This document shows positions 1-5,907 of a DNA stretch of 9,491 bases, piece after piece (position 1 is the stretch's first letter; every line of letters starts with the position of its first letter). Origin of the DNA: Candidatus Dadabacteria bacterium UBA2774 (lineage in GTDB: Bacteria > Desulfobacterota_D > UBA1144 > Nemesobacterales > UBA2774); the NCBI GenBank assembly GCA_002352485.1, contig DEIM01000104.1, positions 1-9,491 of the forward strand, read 5' to 3'. Both the position numbers and the translations under genes were made by a program. The notes below the pieces were generated by a model that was not told the DNA's origin, ran no database searches, and saw only the letters and a list, made by a program, of their open reading frames with translations.

Positions 1-69
1 TCCGCTTGCGGACTCAAGCTTTAAGAACTCTCTGATTGCGCTCACTGCGCGGCTGGAAACAACTACCAT
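1..69 (-). CDS. IscA/HesB-type Fe-S cluster assembly protein, N-terminal 23 codons only
   Basis: A leftward reading frame opens with ATG at 69-67 and stays open to the window edge, giving 23 residues that begin MVVVSSRAVSAIREFL. The pattern of a short hydrophobic strand, a Ser/Arg-Ala turn and an amphipathic helix (AIREFLKLE) is how A-type iron-sulfur carrier proteins (IscA, ErpA, HesB) begin, just before the LRVGV strand and the CSG cysteine motif. Those diagnostic cysteines would lie outside the window, so the family call is an inference. A TAA lies in frame 12 codons upstream, with no other start codon between. GAGG at 80-83 is a possible ribosome binding site, rather far away at 10 bases. 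A strong promoter match at 119-147 on the same strand supports a real gene start. Alternatively it could be another small alpha/beta protein. Confidence 0.5.
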   Translation of the reverse strand, partial: MVVVSSRAVSAIREFLKLESASG

Positions 70-118
70 AGGAACATGACCTCGACTTTAGTGATTGCAC
101 CTTACCCCGGGATGCAAG

Positions 119-147
119 ATTATACGCTAATTGTTATAGGGAATCAA
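119..147 (-). promoter_or_regulatory. sigma-70-like promoter for the leftward IscA-like gene
   Basis: Read leftward, TTGATT (147-142) is followed after exactly 17 bases by a perfect TATAAT (124-119). Transcription would start near 112, leaving a leader of about 40 bases before the ATG at 69. This is the best -10 box in the window and points away from the flavin monooxygenase gene. Confidence 0.6.
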
Positions 148-195
148 AAACCCTTTATTCGGCTCTTTATCCTCTGATATACGGTCTTTTGGGTT

Positions 196-224
196 TTGAT
201 GATTATCTCAAGTTGTGTTAATAT
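196..224 (+). promoter_or_regulatory. sigma-70-like promoter for the flavin monooxygenase
   Basis: TTGATG (196-201), a 17-base spacer and TAATAT (219-224) match the -35/-10 consensus at 4 of 6 positions each. The predicted start near 231 would leave a leader of about 33 bases before the TTG start at 264. The site is divergent from the leftward promoter at 119-147. It is moderate support only, since AT-rich DNA often yields such matches. Confidence 0.4.
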
Positions 225-263
225 CCTTTTACTGAAAACTAGGATTTATGAGCGGAGCGAGAA

Positions 264-1349
264 TTGGAAATAGGCTACTTCACAATGCCCCTTCACCCTT
301 CGGGGAGAGACCTCTCAGAGACTATGGAAGAGGATCTCGATCAAATAATAATCCTGGATGAGCTCGGGTTTAAAGAGGCCTGGATCGGCGAGCATTTCAC
401 GGCCGGCTGGGAGAACATTCCCGCCCCCGATCTTTTTATAGCAAACGCGATCCCCCTTACAGAGCAGATTGTATTAGGCACCGGTGTTTCTTGTCTGCCA
501 GAGCACGACCCCTTTGTGCTCGCTCACAGGATTGCGGTGCTCGACAACCTGGCCAAGGGCAGATTTCAGTGGGGAATCGGAGCCGGAAGTTTCATCGGGG
601 ACTTCGAAGCGTTCGGTATAGATCCCAAGAGTGGCGAGCATAGGGACCTCACGAACGATTCGCTCGAGTTTATCCTGAACCTATGGAATAACCCGAAGCC
701 GGGAAAATATTCAAATTCGAGATGGAGCTTCACCGTTCCAGAGCCCCAGGACGACGTGGGTCTCGGCGTGCACGCAAAACCCTATCAAAAGCCCCATCCC
801 CCTATAGCGGTTGCCGGCATCACTCAAAGCTCCGGAACACTCAGGATAGCAGGCGCAAACGGATGGATACCAATGAGCATTAACTTTGTGACAAAGGACG
901 TCTTGAACTCTCATTGGGACTCGGTAGAAGAGGGCGCAAAGAGTAAGGGGCTCACCCCTGAGCGCTCCAAGTGGAGGATCGCAAGGGATATATATGTGGC
1001 CGAAACTACTGAAGAGGCCGTAAAAGAAGTAAAAGAGGGCACATTGGCCCGTGATTTTACCGATTATTTCTTCAAGATGGTCCCCAAGATAAGAGGCAAC
1101 CTCGATATATTTAAGACCGACAAATCAATGCCGGACTCCGAGGTCACGCCCGATTATATGTTAGAGAACCTCTGGATAGCAGGGAGCCCGGACGATGTAG
1201 CAAAGCAGATCAGGGAGCTCTACACACATGTGGGCGGCTTTGGTGTTTTACTGGTGATGGGGCACGAGTGGAAGCCCAAAGATAAATGGATACGCTCGAT
1301 GAGGCTCCTTACGGAAGAGGTTATGCCCAGGCTTAAAGATTTATCTTAG
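264..1349 (+). CDS. Luciferase-like (LLM class) flavin-dependent monooxygenase
   Basis: A 361-residue TIM-barrel flavin monooxygenase of the bacterial luciferase superfamily. Such enzymes use FMNH2 supplied by a reductase (or F420 in some branches) to oxidise aldehydes, terpenes or other organics in the cytoplasm. Landmarks in order are the first beta strand EIGYFTMPLHP (residues 2-12), LGFKEAWIGEHF (about 34-45), a GWE..PAPD stretch, VLGTGVSCLPEHDPFVLAHR (about 70-90), LAKGRFQWGIGAGS (about 96-110) and the C-terminal IAGSPDDVAKQI typical of the family. The GEH(F)..GWE pattern resembles limonene-monooxygenase-like members more than F420 enzymes, but the substrate cannot be read from sequence. 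The TTG start is chosen because GGAG at 254-257 lies six bases upstream and the first barrel strand would be lost from the next in-frame ATG at 285. It appears monocistronic and converges on the gene at 1403-1834. Confidence 0.9.
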   Translation: MEIGYFTMPLHPSGRDLSETMEEDLDQIIILDELGFKEAWIGEHFTAGWENIPAPDLFIANAIPLTEQIVLGTGVSCLPEHDPFVLAHRIAVLDNLAKGRFQWGIGAGSFIGDFEAFGIDPKSGEHRDLTNDSLEFILNLWNNPKPGKYSNSRWSFTVPEPQDDVGLGVHAKPYQKPHPPIAVAGITQSSGTLRIAGANGWIPMSINFVTKDVLNSHWDSVEEGAKSKGLTPERSKWRIARDIYVAETTEEAVKEVKEGTLARDFTDYFFKMVPKIRGNLDIFKTDKSMPDSEVTPDYMLENLWIAGSPDDVAKQIRELYTHVGGFGVLLVMGHEWKPKDKWIRSMRLLTEEVMPRLKDLS

Positions 1350-1402
1350 TGTCTCTTGAGTTTACTGATGCTAGGGTAGGTTCTATAACTAAAAAATAAC
1401 CC

Positions 1403-1834
1403 CTAATTGTTTCCGTCCTCAACGGGTGTGTTTTTCTCCCCCATATCGGATATGTATACGACTTTGTTTATGCCTTGGGTTTTCACTATTGTTAGCCCGT
1501 TCATGCTTAGTATTATTTCAAACAGTCTCAGCACTTCGCCTTTTTCCATCCCCGCCTCAGGTGTGATGATGCTTACTTCTTTTGGTTTTATATCGTCTTC
1601 TATTAGATAGACTTCATCGTTAATTTCACTGACGGCTTTGATGAGGTCCACTATGTCCATCTCGCGCTGAAGATGCACGATGCCGTCTTCTGTCACATAC
1701 TTTTTCTCAGGCTTTTTCTGTGGCTCTTTGGCCTCCACAGCATCAGTCTCAGCCATGCCGACGGCAGCGCCGGAAAATACGCACAATAAAATCACGCTAA
1801 GCACTAATACGGTTATGTGATTAAGTCTACTCAT
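1403..1834 (-). CDS. Small exported protein consisting of a secretin N0-like domain
   Basis: A 143-residue protein. Residues 7-24 are a hydrophobic signal-peptide core, with likely signal peptidase I cleavage after GMA (residue 28). No lipobox is present, because leucine precedes Cys18. A charged, Lys/Glu/Pro-rich linker follows (29-46). Residues about 52-132 (VHLQREMDIVDLIKAVSE, then KPKEVSIITPE, then EVLRLFEIILSMNGLTIVK and INKVVYIS) match the order of elements in the N0 domain of GspD-type secretins: strand, helix ending in AIS-E, the KxVxIITPE strand, a helix ending in L.xNGLT, and a final KV.YI strand. In secretins N0 binds the inner-membrane platform in the periplasm. Here the protein ends right after it, with no N1 repeats or beta barrel. 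GGAAG at 1842-1846 is the ribosome binding site, seven bases from the ATG. It lies 68 bases downstream of the thioesterase gene with no clear terminator between, so it is probably the last gene of that operon. Its function is unknown. Confidence 0.75.
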   Translation of the reverse strand: MSRLNHITVLVLSVILLCVFSGAAVGMAETDAVEAKEPQKKPEKKYVTEDGIVHLQREMDIVDLIKAVSEINDEVYLIEDDIKPKEVSIITPEAGMEKGEVLRLFEIILSMNGLTIVKTQGINKVVYISDMGEKNTPVEDGNN

Positions 1835-1902
1835 ATCCTATCTTCCGGTATCTCTATTCCTATCTTAGCGTAACACAGAACTATAAAAAGATGAAAGCTT
1901 TT

Positions 1903-2880
1903 TTATAGATACAGATCGGTTTCCTTGATCTTTTTTATCCGCTCTTTTCTGTCTACTCTACGCTCCTGGGCCTTTTTCCAAAGCCTTTTTTCTTCCGGTG
2001 TTTCAGGCGAAAATGCAGGTGTTGCTTTGGGCATACCGTCCTCTCCCACGTGTACAAAGCTCAAAAACGCCGTACAAGTATGTCTCTGCTCGCCAGTCAT
2101 GATATTTTCCGAAAGCACTTTGATCCCTACTTCAAGAGAAGTGTTGCCCACATATGTGATCCCGGCTTTGAATATAATGATGTCTCCCACCTTAATCGGT
2201 GAGTAGAAATAAAGATTGTCGAGTGAGCCCGTGACTAAGACGCCCTTTACAAATCTCATTGCCAGGATAGCCGCCGTTTCGTCAACTGCAAGCATGAGCT
2301 TGCCGACGGACATAAAGTTGCCGTAGAAGGTGTCCTCGGGGAGCACGACTCTTGTAGTCTCGAGGCGTTTTCTCACAATCTCTGTCTCGTCTATAGTGTT
2401 TCTTGCCTGATCGTCCCTCTTGGCTACCCTAGGGAGCCTGCCCTCTTTTCTACTTTGAGCAGCGGTATATATCGACATTTCCCTATCGTCAGCGGGGGTT
2501 ATTTGCTCATTTAATTTCCGGGGCTTCCCGTCTTTATCAACAGCTATGAAAGCCATGTGTGAGAACGTGGTAAGCTTTCTCTCCCCGGTCTCGGGGTTTT
2601 CGGCATGCACCATGACCCCGACCTCAAGCGAGCTTGACCCAATGTTCTCAATCCAGCTCTCCAGCACCACAATTTCCCCTACTTTAACGGGGTTTAAAAA
2701 ATCTATACTGTCCGTCGCTCCGAGCACCGTGATGCCTTTTGAAACGCGTGATGAATTAACACTGCCGGCGAGCATTATCCAGTCCATGAGCCTCCCGCCG
2801 TGAAGAGTCCCCTGAGTGTTTGCGTGCTCGGGGAATACGAACTGGACCATCTGATGTTTTGTCTCTTTTATAGTTGGCAT
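1903..2880 (-). CDS. Acyl-CoA thioesterase with two hotdog domains (ACOT7/BACH-like)
   Basis: A 325-residue cytoplasmic thioesterase that should hydrolyse acyl-CoA to free fatty acid and CoA. The first hotdog domain (about 5-125) carries the helix motif HANTQGTLHGGRLMDW at 19-34. The second (about 165-295) carries GNFMSVGKLMLAVDETAA. In animal ACOT7 the active site pairs an Asn of the first domain with an Asp of the second. Here Asn21 is kept in domain 1, where the acidic pair is replaced by Met-Leu. Domain 2 keeps the Asp of VDETAA but has Thr at the Asn position and one extra residue in the loop. The protein therefore appears to retain one complete, split active site per pair. The C-terminal 30 residues are highly charged (KKAQERRVDRKERIKK). 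The ATG lies one base after the mscS stop, with AGGA at 2890-2893 nine bases upstream, so translation is probably coupled. Confidence 0.88.
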   Translation of the reverse strand: MPTIKETKHQMVQFVFPEHANTQGTLHGGRLMDWIMLAGSVNSSRVSKGITVLGATDSIDFLNPVKVGEIVVLESWIENIGSSSLEVGVMVHAENPETGERKLTTFSHMAFIAVDKDGKPRKLNEQITPADDREMSIYTAAQSRKEGRLPRVAKRDDQARNTIDETEIVRKRLETTRVVLPEDTFYGNFMSVGKLMLAVDETAAILAMRFVKGVLVTGSLDNLYFYSPIKVGDIIIFKAGITYVGNTSLEVGIKVLSENIMTGEQRHTCTAFLSFVHVGEDGMPKATPAFSPETPEEKRLWKKAQERRVDRKERIKKIKETDLYL

Positions 2881-2881
2881 T

Positions 2882-3700
2882 CTATTTGTTCCTGTCTACG
2901 TGTACGTCCATCTGAGGGAATGGGATCGAAATACCGTTTTCGTCAAACGCAAGCTTTATCTTCTCTGTGATATCGAACTTTACGTCCCAATAATCGCCCG
3001 TCTTTGCCCAAGGGCGCACTACAAAGTTTACACTGCTGTCCGCAAGCTCTCCGACAGCGACCACTGGTTTAGGGTCTTTCAGTATGCGCGGGTCTTCGCT
3101 AATTATTTTTTCCATGAGCTCTTTGGCCTTTTTGATATCGTCCCCGTATCCAATGCCGAACACCATATCCACCCGTCTGTTTTCCCTTGCCGAATAATTC
3201 GTTATGACGCTTGTGTATATAGCTCCGTTCGGGACAATTACTTCCTTATTGTCGGGAGTCCTGAGAGTAGAGCTGAATATTGTAATCTGTTCCACAGTGC
3301 CCGTTGTGCCCCCGGCCTCTACGAAATCACCCTCTGTAAACGGCTTGAAGGTTATGAGTAGTACTCCTGAAGCAAAGTTCTTTAGAGAGTCCTGAAGCGC
3401 AAGGCCTATGGCGAGACCCGCGGCACCAATAAGCGCTATCAGTGAGTTTGTGTTAATACCGAGCTGGCTAAGGGACGCTATAATTACAAAGAGCAGGAGC
3501 AGCCAGCTGATTATGGAGCTTATGAAGTTTACAAGGATATTCTTCATTCGGGCTTTACTGAGGGCTCTTTTGAGTATTCCTACCAGTATCTTAGAGACAT
3601 AGATTCCTATAATGAAAATAAGCAGGGCAAACCCGATCTTTATGCCCCATGGGTATAGGTACGTGTTAGTGATTTCTTGAATGTTGATGGACTCGAGCAT
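2882..3700 (-). CDS. mscS: MscS-family small-conductance mechanosensitive channel
   Basis: A 272-residue inner-membrane channel, close in size to E. coli MscS (286). MscS heptamers open under membrane tension and release osmolytes during hypo-osmotic shock. Predicted membrane segments are TM1 about 20-43, TM2 about 57-80 and the pore-lining TM3 about 85-115, with the signature GAAGLAIGLALQDSLKNFASG at 92-112. Leu96 and Leu100 correspond to the hydrophobic constriction. Asp104 replaces the hinge glycine of E. coli, a change I believe recurs in many homologues. The beta domain follows (FKPFTEGDFVEAGGTTGTV; TPDNKEVIVPNGAIY), then the cytoplasmic alpha/beta vestibule and the ISIPFPQMDVHV C-terminal strand. 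GGAG about nine bases upstream of the ATG supports the start. It is the first gene of a leftward cluster with the thioesterase and the N0-like protein. Confidence 0.95.
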   Translation of the reverse strand: MLESINIQEITNTYLYPWGIKIGFALLIFIIGIYVSKILVGILKRALSKARMKNILVNFISSIISWLLLLFVIIASLSQLGINTNSLIALIGAAGLAIGLALQDSLKNFASGVLLITFKPFTEGDFVEAGGTTGTVEQITIFSSTLRTPDNKEVIVPNGAIYTSVITNYSARENRRVDMVFGIGYGDDIKKAKELMEKIISEDPRILKDPKPVVAVGELADSSVNFVVRPWAKTGDYWDVKFDITEKIKLAFDENGISIPFPQMDVHVDRNK

Positions 3701-3778
3701 TATTATTGTTCTCCTTTTTGAATCTAAAAGACACTACCATAAAAATGTACGGACTAAAATTTTTCTATGTTTAGTTAA

Positions 3779-3807
3779 AATAAACATATTTTTCTTCAAC
3801 TTATCAA
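3779..3807 (-). promoter_or_regulatory. Candidate sigma-70-like promoter of the mscS operon
   Basis: Read leftward, TTGATA (3807-3802, 5 of 6 to consensus) is followed after 17 bases by TTTATT (3784-3779, 4 of 6). Transcription would start about 70 bases before the mscS ATG. The surrounding DNA is very AT-rich, so chance matches are likely. Confidence 0.35.
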
Positions 3808-3835
3808 CCTGAGGAGTTTTTATCTTTTCTCAGGT
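3807..3835. repeat. 7-bp inverted repeat next to the mscS promoter
   Basis: ACCTGAG at 3807-3813 and its exact complement CTCAGGT at 3829-3835 are separated by 15 bases, so the arm centres are 22 bp apart, about two helical turns. The first arm abuts the proposed -35 box. This fits a dimeric regulator site. There is no T-tract and no upstream gene reading into it that would make it a terminator. Confidence 0.3.
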
Positions 3836-3873
3836 GCAAGTTCATTTTTTGTCTGTTTCAAATATTGCGCAAT

Positions 3874-3888
3874 TGACAATTTTTGTCA
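3874..3888. promoter_or_regulatory. Candidate enhancer (activator) site upstream of the REC-PAS-GGDEF gene
   Basis: TGACAA-TTT-TTGTCA is a perfect 6-bp dyad, directly preceded by the 10-bp palindrome ATTGCGCAAT (3864-3873). Its centre is about 118 bp upstream of the -12 element of the sigma-54 promoter at 3985-4000, the usual distance for a sigma-54 activator site. A related TGACA/TGTCA dyad lies in the matching position upstream of the hybrid kinase gene (5817-5837). No activator is encoded in the window. Confidence 0.45.
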
Positions 3889-3936
3889 TAGGCCCCTGAT
3901 TCGTTTTTGTTCCGATCCGGGGTGATTGAAATATAC

Positions 3937-3949
3937 TTAATGATTGATA
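3937..3949 (-). promoter_or_regulatory. IHF-like site between enhancer candidate and sigma-54 promoter
   Basis: On the minus strand TATCAATCATTAA fits the IHF consensus WATCAANNNNTTR at all specified positions but one. It sits midway between the dyad at 3874-3888 and the sigma-54 promoter at 3985-4000, where a DNA-bending protein typically acts in sigma-54 systems. A single near-match in AT-rich DNA is weak evidence alone, and I found no comparable site in the second regulatory region. Confidence 0.3.
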
Positions 3950-3984
3950 TGAGTTGCGCTCGGCAGTCACAGAGGTGTGTATAG

Positions 3985-4000
3985 TGGCATGGTTCTTGTA
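3985..4000 (+). promoter_or_regulatory. Sigma-54 (RpoN) -24/-12 promoter for the REC-PAS-GGDEF gene
   Basis: TGGCATGGTTCTTGTA matches the TGGCACG-N4-TTGCW consensus. GG and the -12 dinucleotide (GT here instead of GC) are separated by the required 10 bases. Transcription would start near 4011, about 310 bases before the ATG at 4322, leaving a long leader that contains the small ORF at 4094-4234. The sequence is nearly the same as the element at 5908-5923 before the hybrid kinase (shared pattern TAGTGGYATRGTTCTTG). Confidence 0.65.
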
Positions 4001-4093
4001 TTATGTAAGTCAATAAGAGTAGATAGTGAAGTTTCGTAATAATTGGCGTTTTTGGTTTTAGGCTGTATTAATTTAAAACAAGAGGGGGTAAGG

Positions 4094-4234
4094 ATGATGA
4101 TCTTAAAATATCTATCTTTTAAATCTGAACTTGCCGATCTATGCGTATTTATATTGAAAGGGCCTAATCTGCTTTATAGATCTAATAAAGAGAAAAAGGG
4201 TTATAAAATAGCAAAATCTAATCCTGTTCAATAA
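4094..4234 (+). CDS. Possible small leader protein of 46 residues
   Basis: An ORF starting ATG-ATG encodes 46 residues beginning MMILKYLSFKSELADLCVF and ending in a basic tail (RSNKEKKGYKIAKSNPVQ). I recognise no family. The main support is the purine-rich AGAGGGGG at 4081-4088, five to eight bases before the two ATGs, and its place inside the leader predicted from the sigma-54 promoter at 3985-4000. A TTG-initiated extension back to 4043 is possible but has no ribosome binding site. The stop is followed nine bases later by a perfect hairpin at 4243-4257, and the signalling gene starts 87 bases downstream. It could be a small cationic protein co-expressed with that gene, a translated leader that tunes it, or chance. 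Confidence 0.35.
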   Translation: MMILKYLSFKSELADLCVFILKGPNLLYRSNKEKKGYKIAKSNPVQ

Positions 4235-4242
4235 ATATGTAA

Positions 4243-4257
4243 AGTTCCTCGGGAACT
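4243..4257 (+). repeat. Perfect 6-bp hairpin in the leader of the GGDEF gene
   Basis: AGTTCC-TCG-GGAACT forms a six-base-pair stem with a three-base loop, starting nine bases after the small ORF and 65 bases before the ATG at 4322. No T-run follows, so it is not a classic intrinsic terminator. It could be a leader RNA structure or a short DNA dyad. Confidence 0.4.
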
Positions 4258-4321
4258 GCTTCAGCTTATGGATATTAGTACTGGGTTATAGTAAAATTTG
4301 ATTAAGGATAAGGATAAGCAT

Positions 4322-5647
4322 ATGGATGTGGAAAGAAACATAAATATATTATTGATTGAAGATAACCATGACTACGCCCGTTTGATACATAGGATTATAA
4401 GCAAAAAATCCTCCAATCTAATGGAAGTAGAGCATCACGAAACCTTTTCTAAAGGTTTTGAGAGACTCTTGCAAGGCGAGATAGACCTTGTTCTCCTAGA
4501 CCTCGAGCTTCCGGATAGCTCTAATATAGATAAAATTGTACAAATTCACTGTTCTACGGATGTGCCGATAGTAGTGCTTACTGGTACAGATGACGAGCAG
4601 GTTGCCATCAAAGCGGTTCAGATGGGTGCTCAGGACTACCTGATGAAGAGCAGCCTCGACAGCAGTCTTCTGGTGCGCTCTATAAGATACGCTATTGAGC
4701 GTAAGAAGGTTGACGATCAGCTTAAAAGAACTGAAGAGAGGTTCAGGCTCCTCATTGAAAACGCTGTCGACCTCATAGCGATTCTGGATATAGATGGAAC
4801 AATAACGTTCGTAAGTCCCTCCCATAAGCGTTTACTCGGATATGACGATAAGGAACTGCTCGGCAGGAAAGCGTTTGAATTTATACATCCTGAAGACCTG
4901 CCGACTGTTGTTGAAATATTCTCGAAAGGCATTCAACATATCGGTGACGAGAACTACGATCTGGACATGTCATATTCAGCAGAATTCAGGTTCAGACATA
5001 AATACGGTTACTGGGTAACTCTCGAATCCTTCGGTAAGCTCTATCCCCCCAATAGCGGGGAGACTGGCATTATTGTAAATTCAAGGGACGTAACAGAGCG
5101 CAAAAAAATGGAAGAGAGCCTGAGAAACCTGAGCGTAACGGATGATCTCACTAACCTCTATAACCGTAGAGGTTTTATGTCATTTGCCGAGCATCACATA
5201 AAGACCGCCGATAGGAAGAAACAGCGGATGATGCTGATTCTCATTGACCTGGACGACCTGAAGAAGATAAACGATGCTTTCGGGCACAAAGAAGGTGATA
5301 TGGCTTTAATCGATACGGCGGACGTAATTAATAGTACCTTCCGCAAGTCGGACCTGATTGCCAGAGTAAGCGGAGACGAGTTTGTAGTGCTTACTTCCGA
5401 TACGAAGCAAAACGCGATAGAGGCCATCAGGATGCGGCTTCTGAAAAATATAGAGGCGCACAACTCAAAGCAAAAAAGACTTTACAAGCTCTCTCTCAGC
5501 TTCGGAATCGCGGTTTATGAACCTGAGAACCCAAGCTCAATCGATAGGCTCATAATCGAGGCGGATGAGCTTATGTACATGGACAAGCATAAGAAAGATG
5601 AGCTTGCCGAGGGTATTGTAGTGAATATGGGTGGAGGGGGACAATAG
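4322..5647 (+). CDS. REC-PAS-GGDEF response regulator, predicted diguanylate cyclase
   Basis: A 441-residue cytoplasmic protein without membrane segments, predicted to make cyclic-di-GMP when its receiver is phosphorylated. The REC domain (about 7-125) has acidic residues Glu13/Asp14, phosphoacceptor Asp60, Thr87 and Lys109. A helical linker (IRYAIERKKVDDQLKRTEE) leads to a PAS domain (about 138-265) ending in the DVTERKKMEESL connector. The GGDEF domain (about 270-430) keeps DDLTNLYNRRGF, DLDDLKKINDAFGH and a SGDEF signature (350-354; Ser for the first Gly, a tolerated variant). It also has the RxxD inhibitory site RKSD (341-344) five residues upstream, so product feedback is likely. The ATG at 4322 is preferred because AAGG at 4310-4313 is eight bases upstream. 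A TTG at 4298 would add eight residues but has no ribosome binding site. The REC domain is clearly paralogous to that of the kinase at 5996, and both genes have sigma-54-type promoters. Confidence 0.9.
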   Translation: MDVERNINILLIEDNHDYARLIHRIISKKSSNLMEVEHHETFSKGFERLLQGEIDLVLLDLELPDSSNIDKIVQIHCSTDVPIVVLTGTDDEQVAIKAVQMGAQDYLMKSSLDSSLLVRSIRYAIERKKVDDQLKRTEERFRLLIENAVDLIAILDIDGTITFVSPSHKRLLGYDDKELLGRKAFEFIHPEDLPTVVEIFSKGIQHIGDENYDLDMSYSAEFRFRHKYGYWVTLESFGKLYPPNSGETGIIVNSRDVTERKKMEESLRNLSVTDDLTNLYNRRGFMSFAEHHIKTADRKKQRMMLILIDLDDLKKINDAFGHKEGDMALIDTADVINSTFRKSDLIARVSGDEFVVLTSDTKQNAIEAIRMRLLKNIEAHNSKQKRLYKLSLSFGIAVYEPENPSSIDRLIIEADELMYMDKHKKDELAEGIVVNMGGGGQ

Positions 5648-5816
5648 ACGCATATTAGTTCCCGGTTCAATTTTTGTGATTGCTTGTCTATCTGTTTCAG
5701 CTTAGAGCCGTCGCGTGAAACTCCCTTGGGCATAACCCCACGTTACATTTTTTAGTATCTTTTTGACAATCTGCGAGAATTTGAATATCCCAACTTTGTC
5801 ATCTAACGCTGTATAT

Positions 5817-5837
5817 TTTGACACATCATATGTCAAA
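5817..5837. promoter_or_regulatory. Candidate enhancer (activator) site upstream of the hybrid kinase gene
   Basis: TTTGACA-N7-TGTCAAA is a perfect 7-bp dyad centred about 95 bp upstream of the -12 element of the sigma-54 promoter at 5908-5923. A second, wider pair of the same half-sites, TGACAA (5764-5769) and TTGTCA (5796-5801), lies just upstream with centres 32 bp apart, about three turns. The dyad at 3874-3888 before the GGDEF gene uses the same half-site with spacing shorter by two bases. Together they suggest a shared activator. TTGACA is also a sigma-70 -35 word, but I see no matching -10 box 17 bases downstream. Confidence 0.45.
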
Positions 5838-5890
5838 TTCCGTCCGTTCACTATTTTTGCATAAATAAATAATCTGCAATTACAGTGTGT

Positions 5891-5906
5891 TACGAAATCG
5901 TTCGTA
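5891..5906. repeat. 16-bp palindrome abutting the sigma-54 promoter
   Basis: TACGAA-ATCG-TTCGTA has perfect 6-bp arms and ends one base before the TGG of the -24 element at 5908. A protein bound here would overlap or touch RNA polymerase, which suits a repressor operator. It has no counterpart in the otherwise similar promoter at 3985-4000. Confidence 0.4.
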
Positions 5907-5907
5907 G

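Larger units (their letters stand above)
3701..4093. other. Long divergent regulatory region without a recognised gene
   Basis: About 390 bases between the leftward mscS operon and the rightward signalling gene (and its possible leader ORF). It is AT-rich and holds, from left to right, the mscS promoter candidate, the inverted repeat at 3807-3835, the palindrome ATTGCGCAAT at 3864-3873, the TGACAA/TTGTCA dyad at 3874-3888, a direct repeat TGATTGAWAT at 3923-3932 and 3941-3950, an IHF-like match at 3937-3949 and the sigma-54 promoter at 3985-4000. I see no convincing coding sequence in it. Confidence 0.6.

Noticed and set aside
2..79. A rightward open frame ending in TGA at 77-79
   Set aside because: Its 25 residues match nothing I recognise. 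The opposite strand gives an IscA-like start with a strong promoter, and both cannot be equally likely.
1368..1406. Possible bidirectional terminator between the convergent genes ending at 1349 and 1403
   Set aside because: TAGG-GTA-GGTT can pair with AACCCCTA only with a three-base bulge and a 15-base loop, and there is no T-run on either side.
2900..3361. A 153-codon rightward ORF opposite mscS
   Set aside because: It lies wholly antisense to a well-supported MscS gene, shows no family features, and is rich in Cys/Tyr/His as expected from reading the opposite strand.
4298..4321. TTG start for the GGDEF protein, adding eight residues (IKDKDKH)
   Set aside because: No ribosome binding site precedes it, whereas the ATG at 4322 has AAGG at a good distance; the added residues are the repeated purine-rich ribosome binding region itself.
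5730..5756. TGGG/CCCA hairpin followed by six T's after the GGDEF gene
   Set aside because: The stem is only four base pairs and the T-run begins several bases after it, so it does not meet the pattern of an intrinsic terminator.
5850..5885. TTGCA/TGCAA inverted repeat in the AT-rich stretch before the kinase promoter
   Set aside because: Five-base arms 13 bases apart in AT-rich DNA are expected by chance, and no IHF-like consensus is present there.
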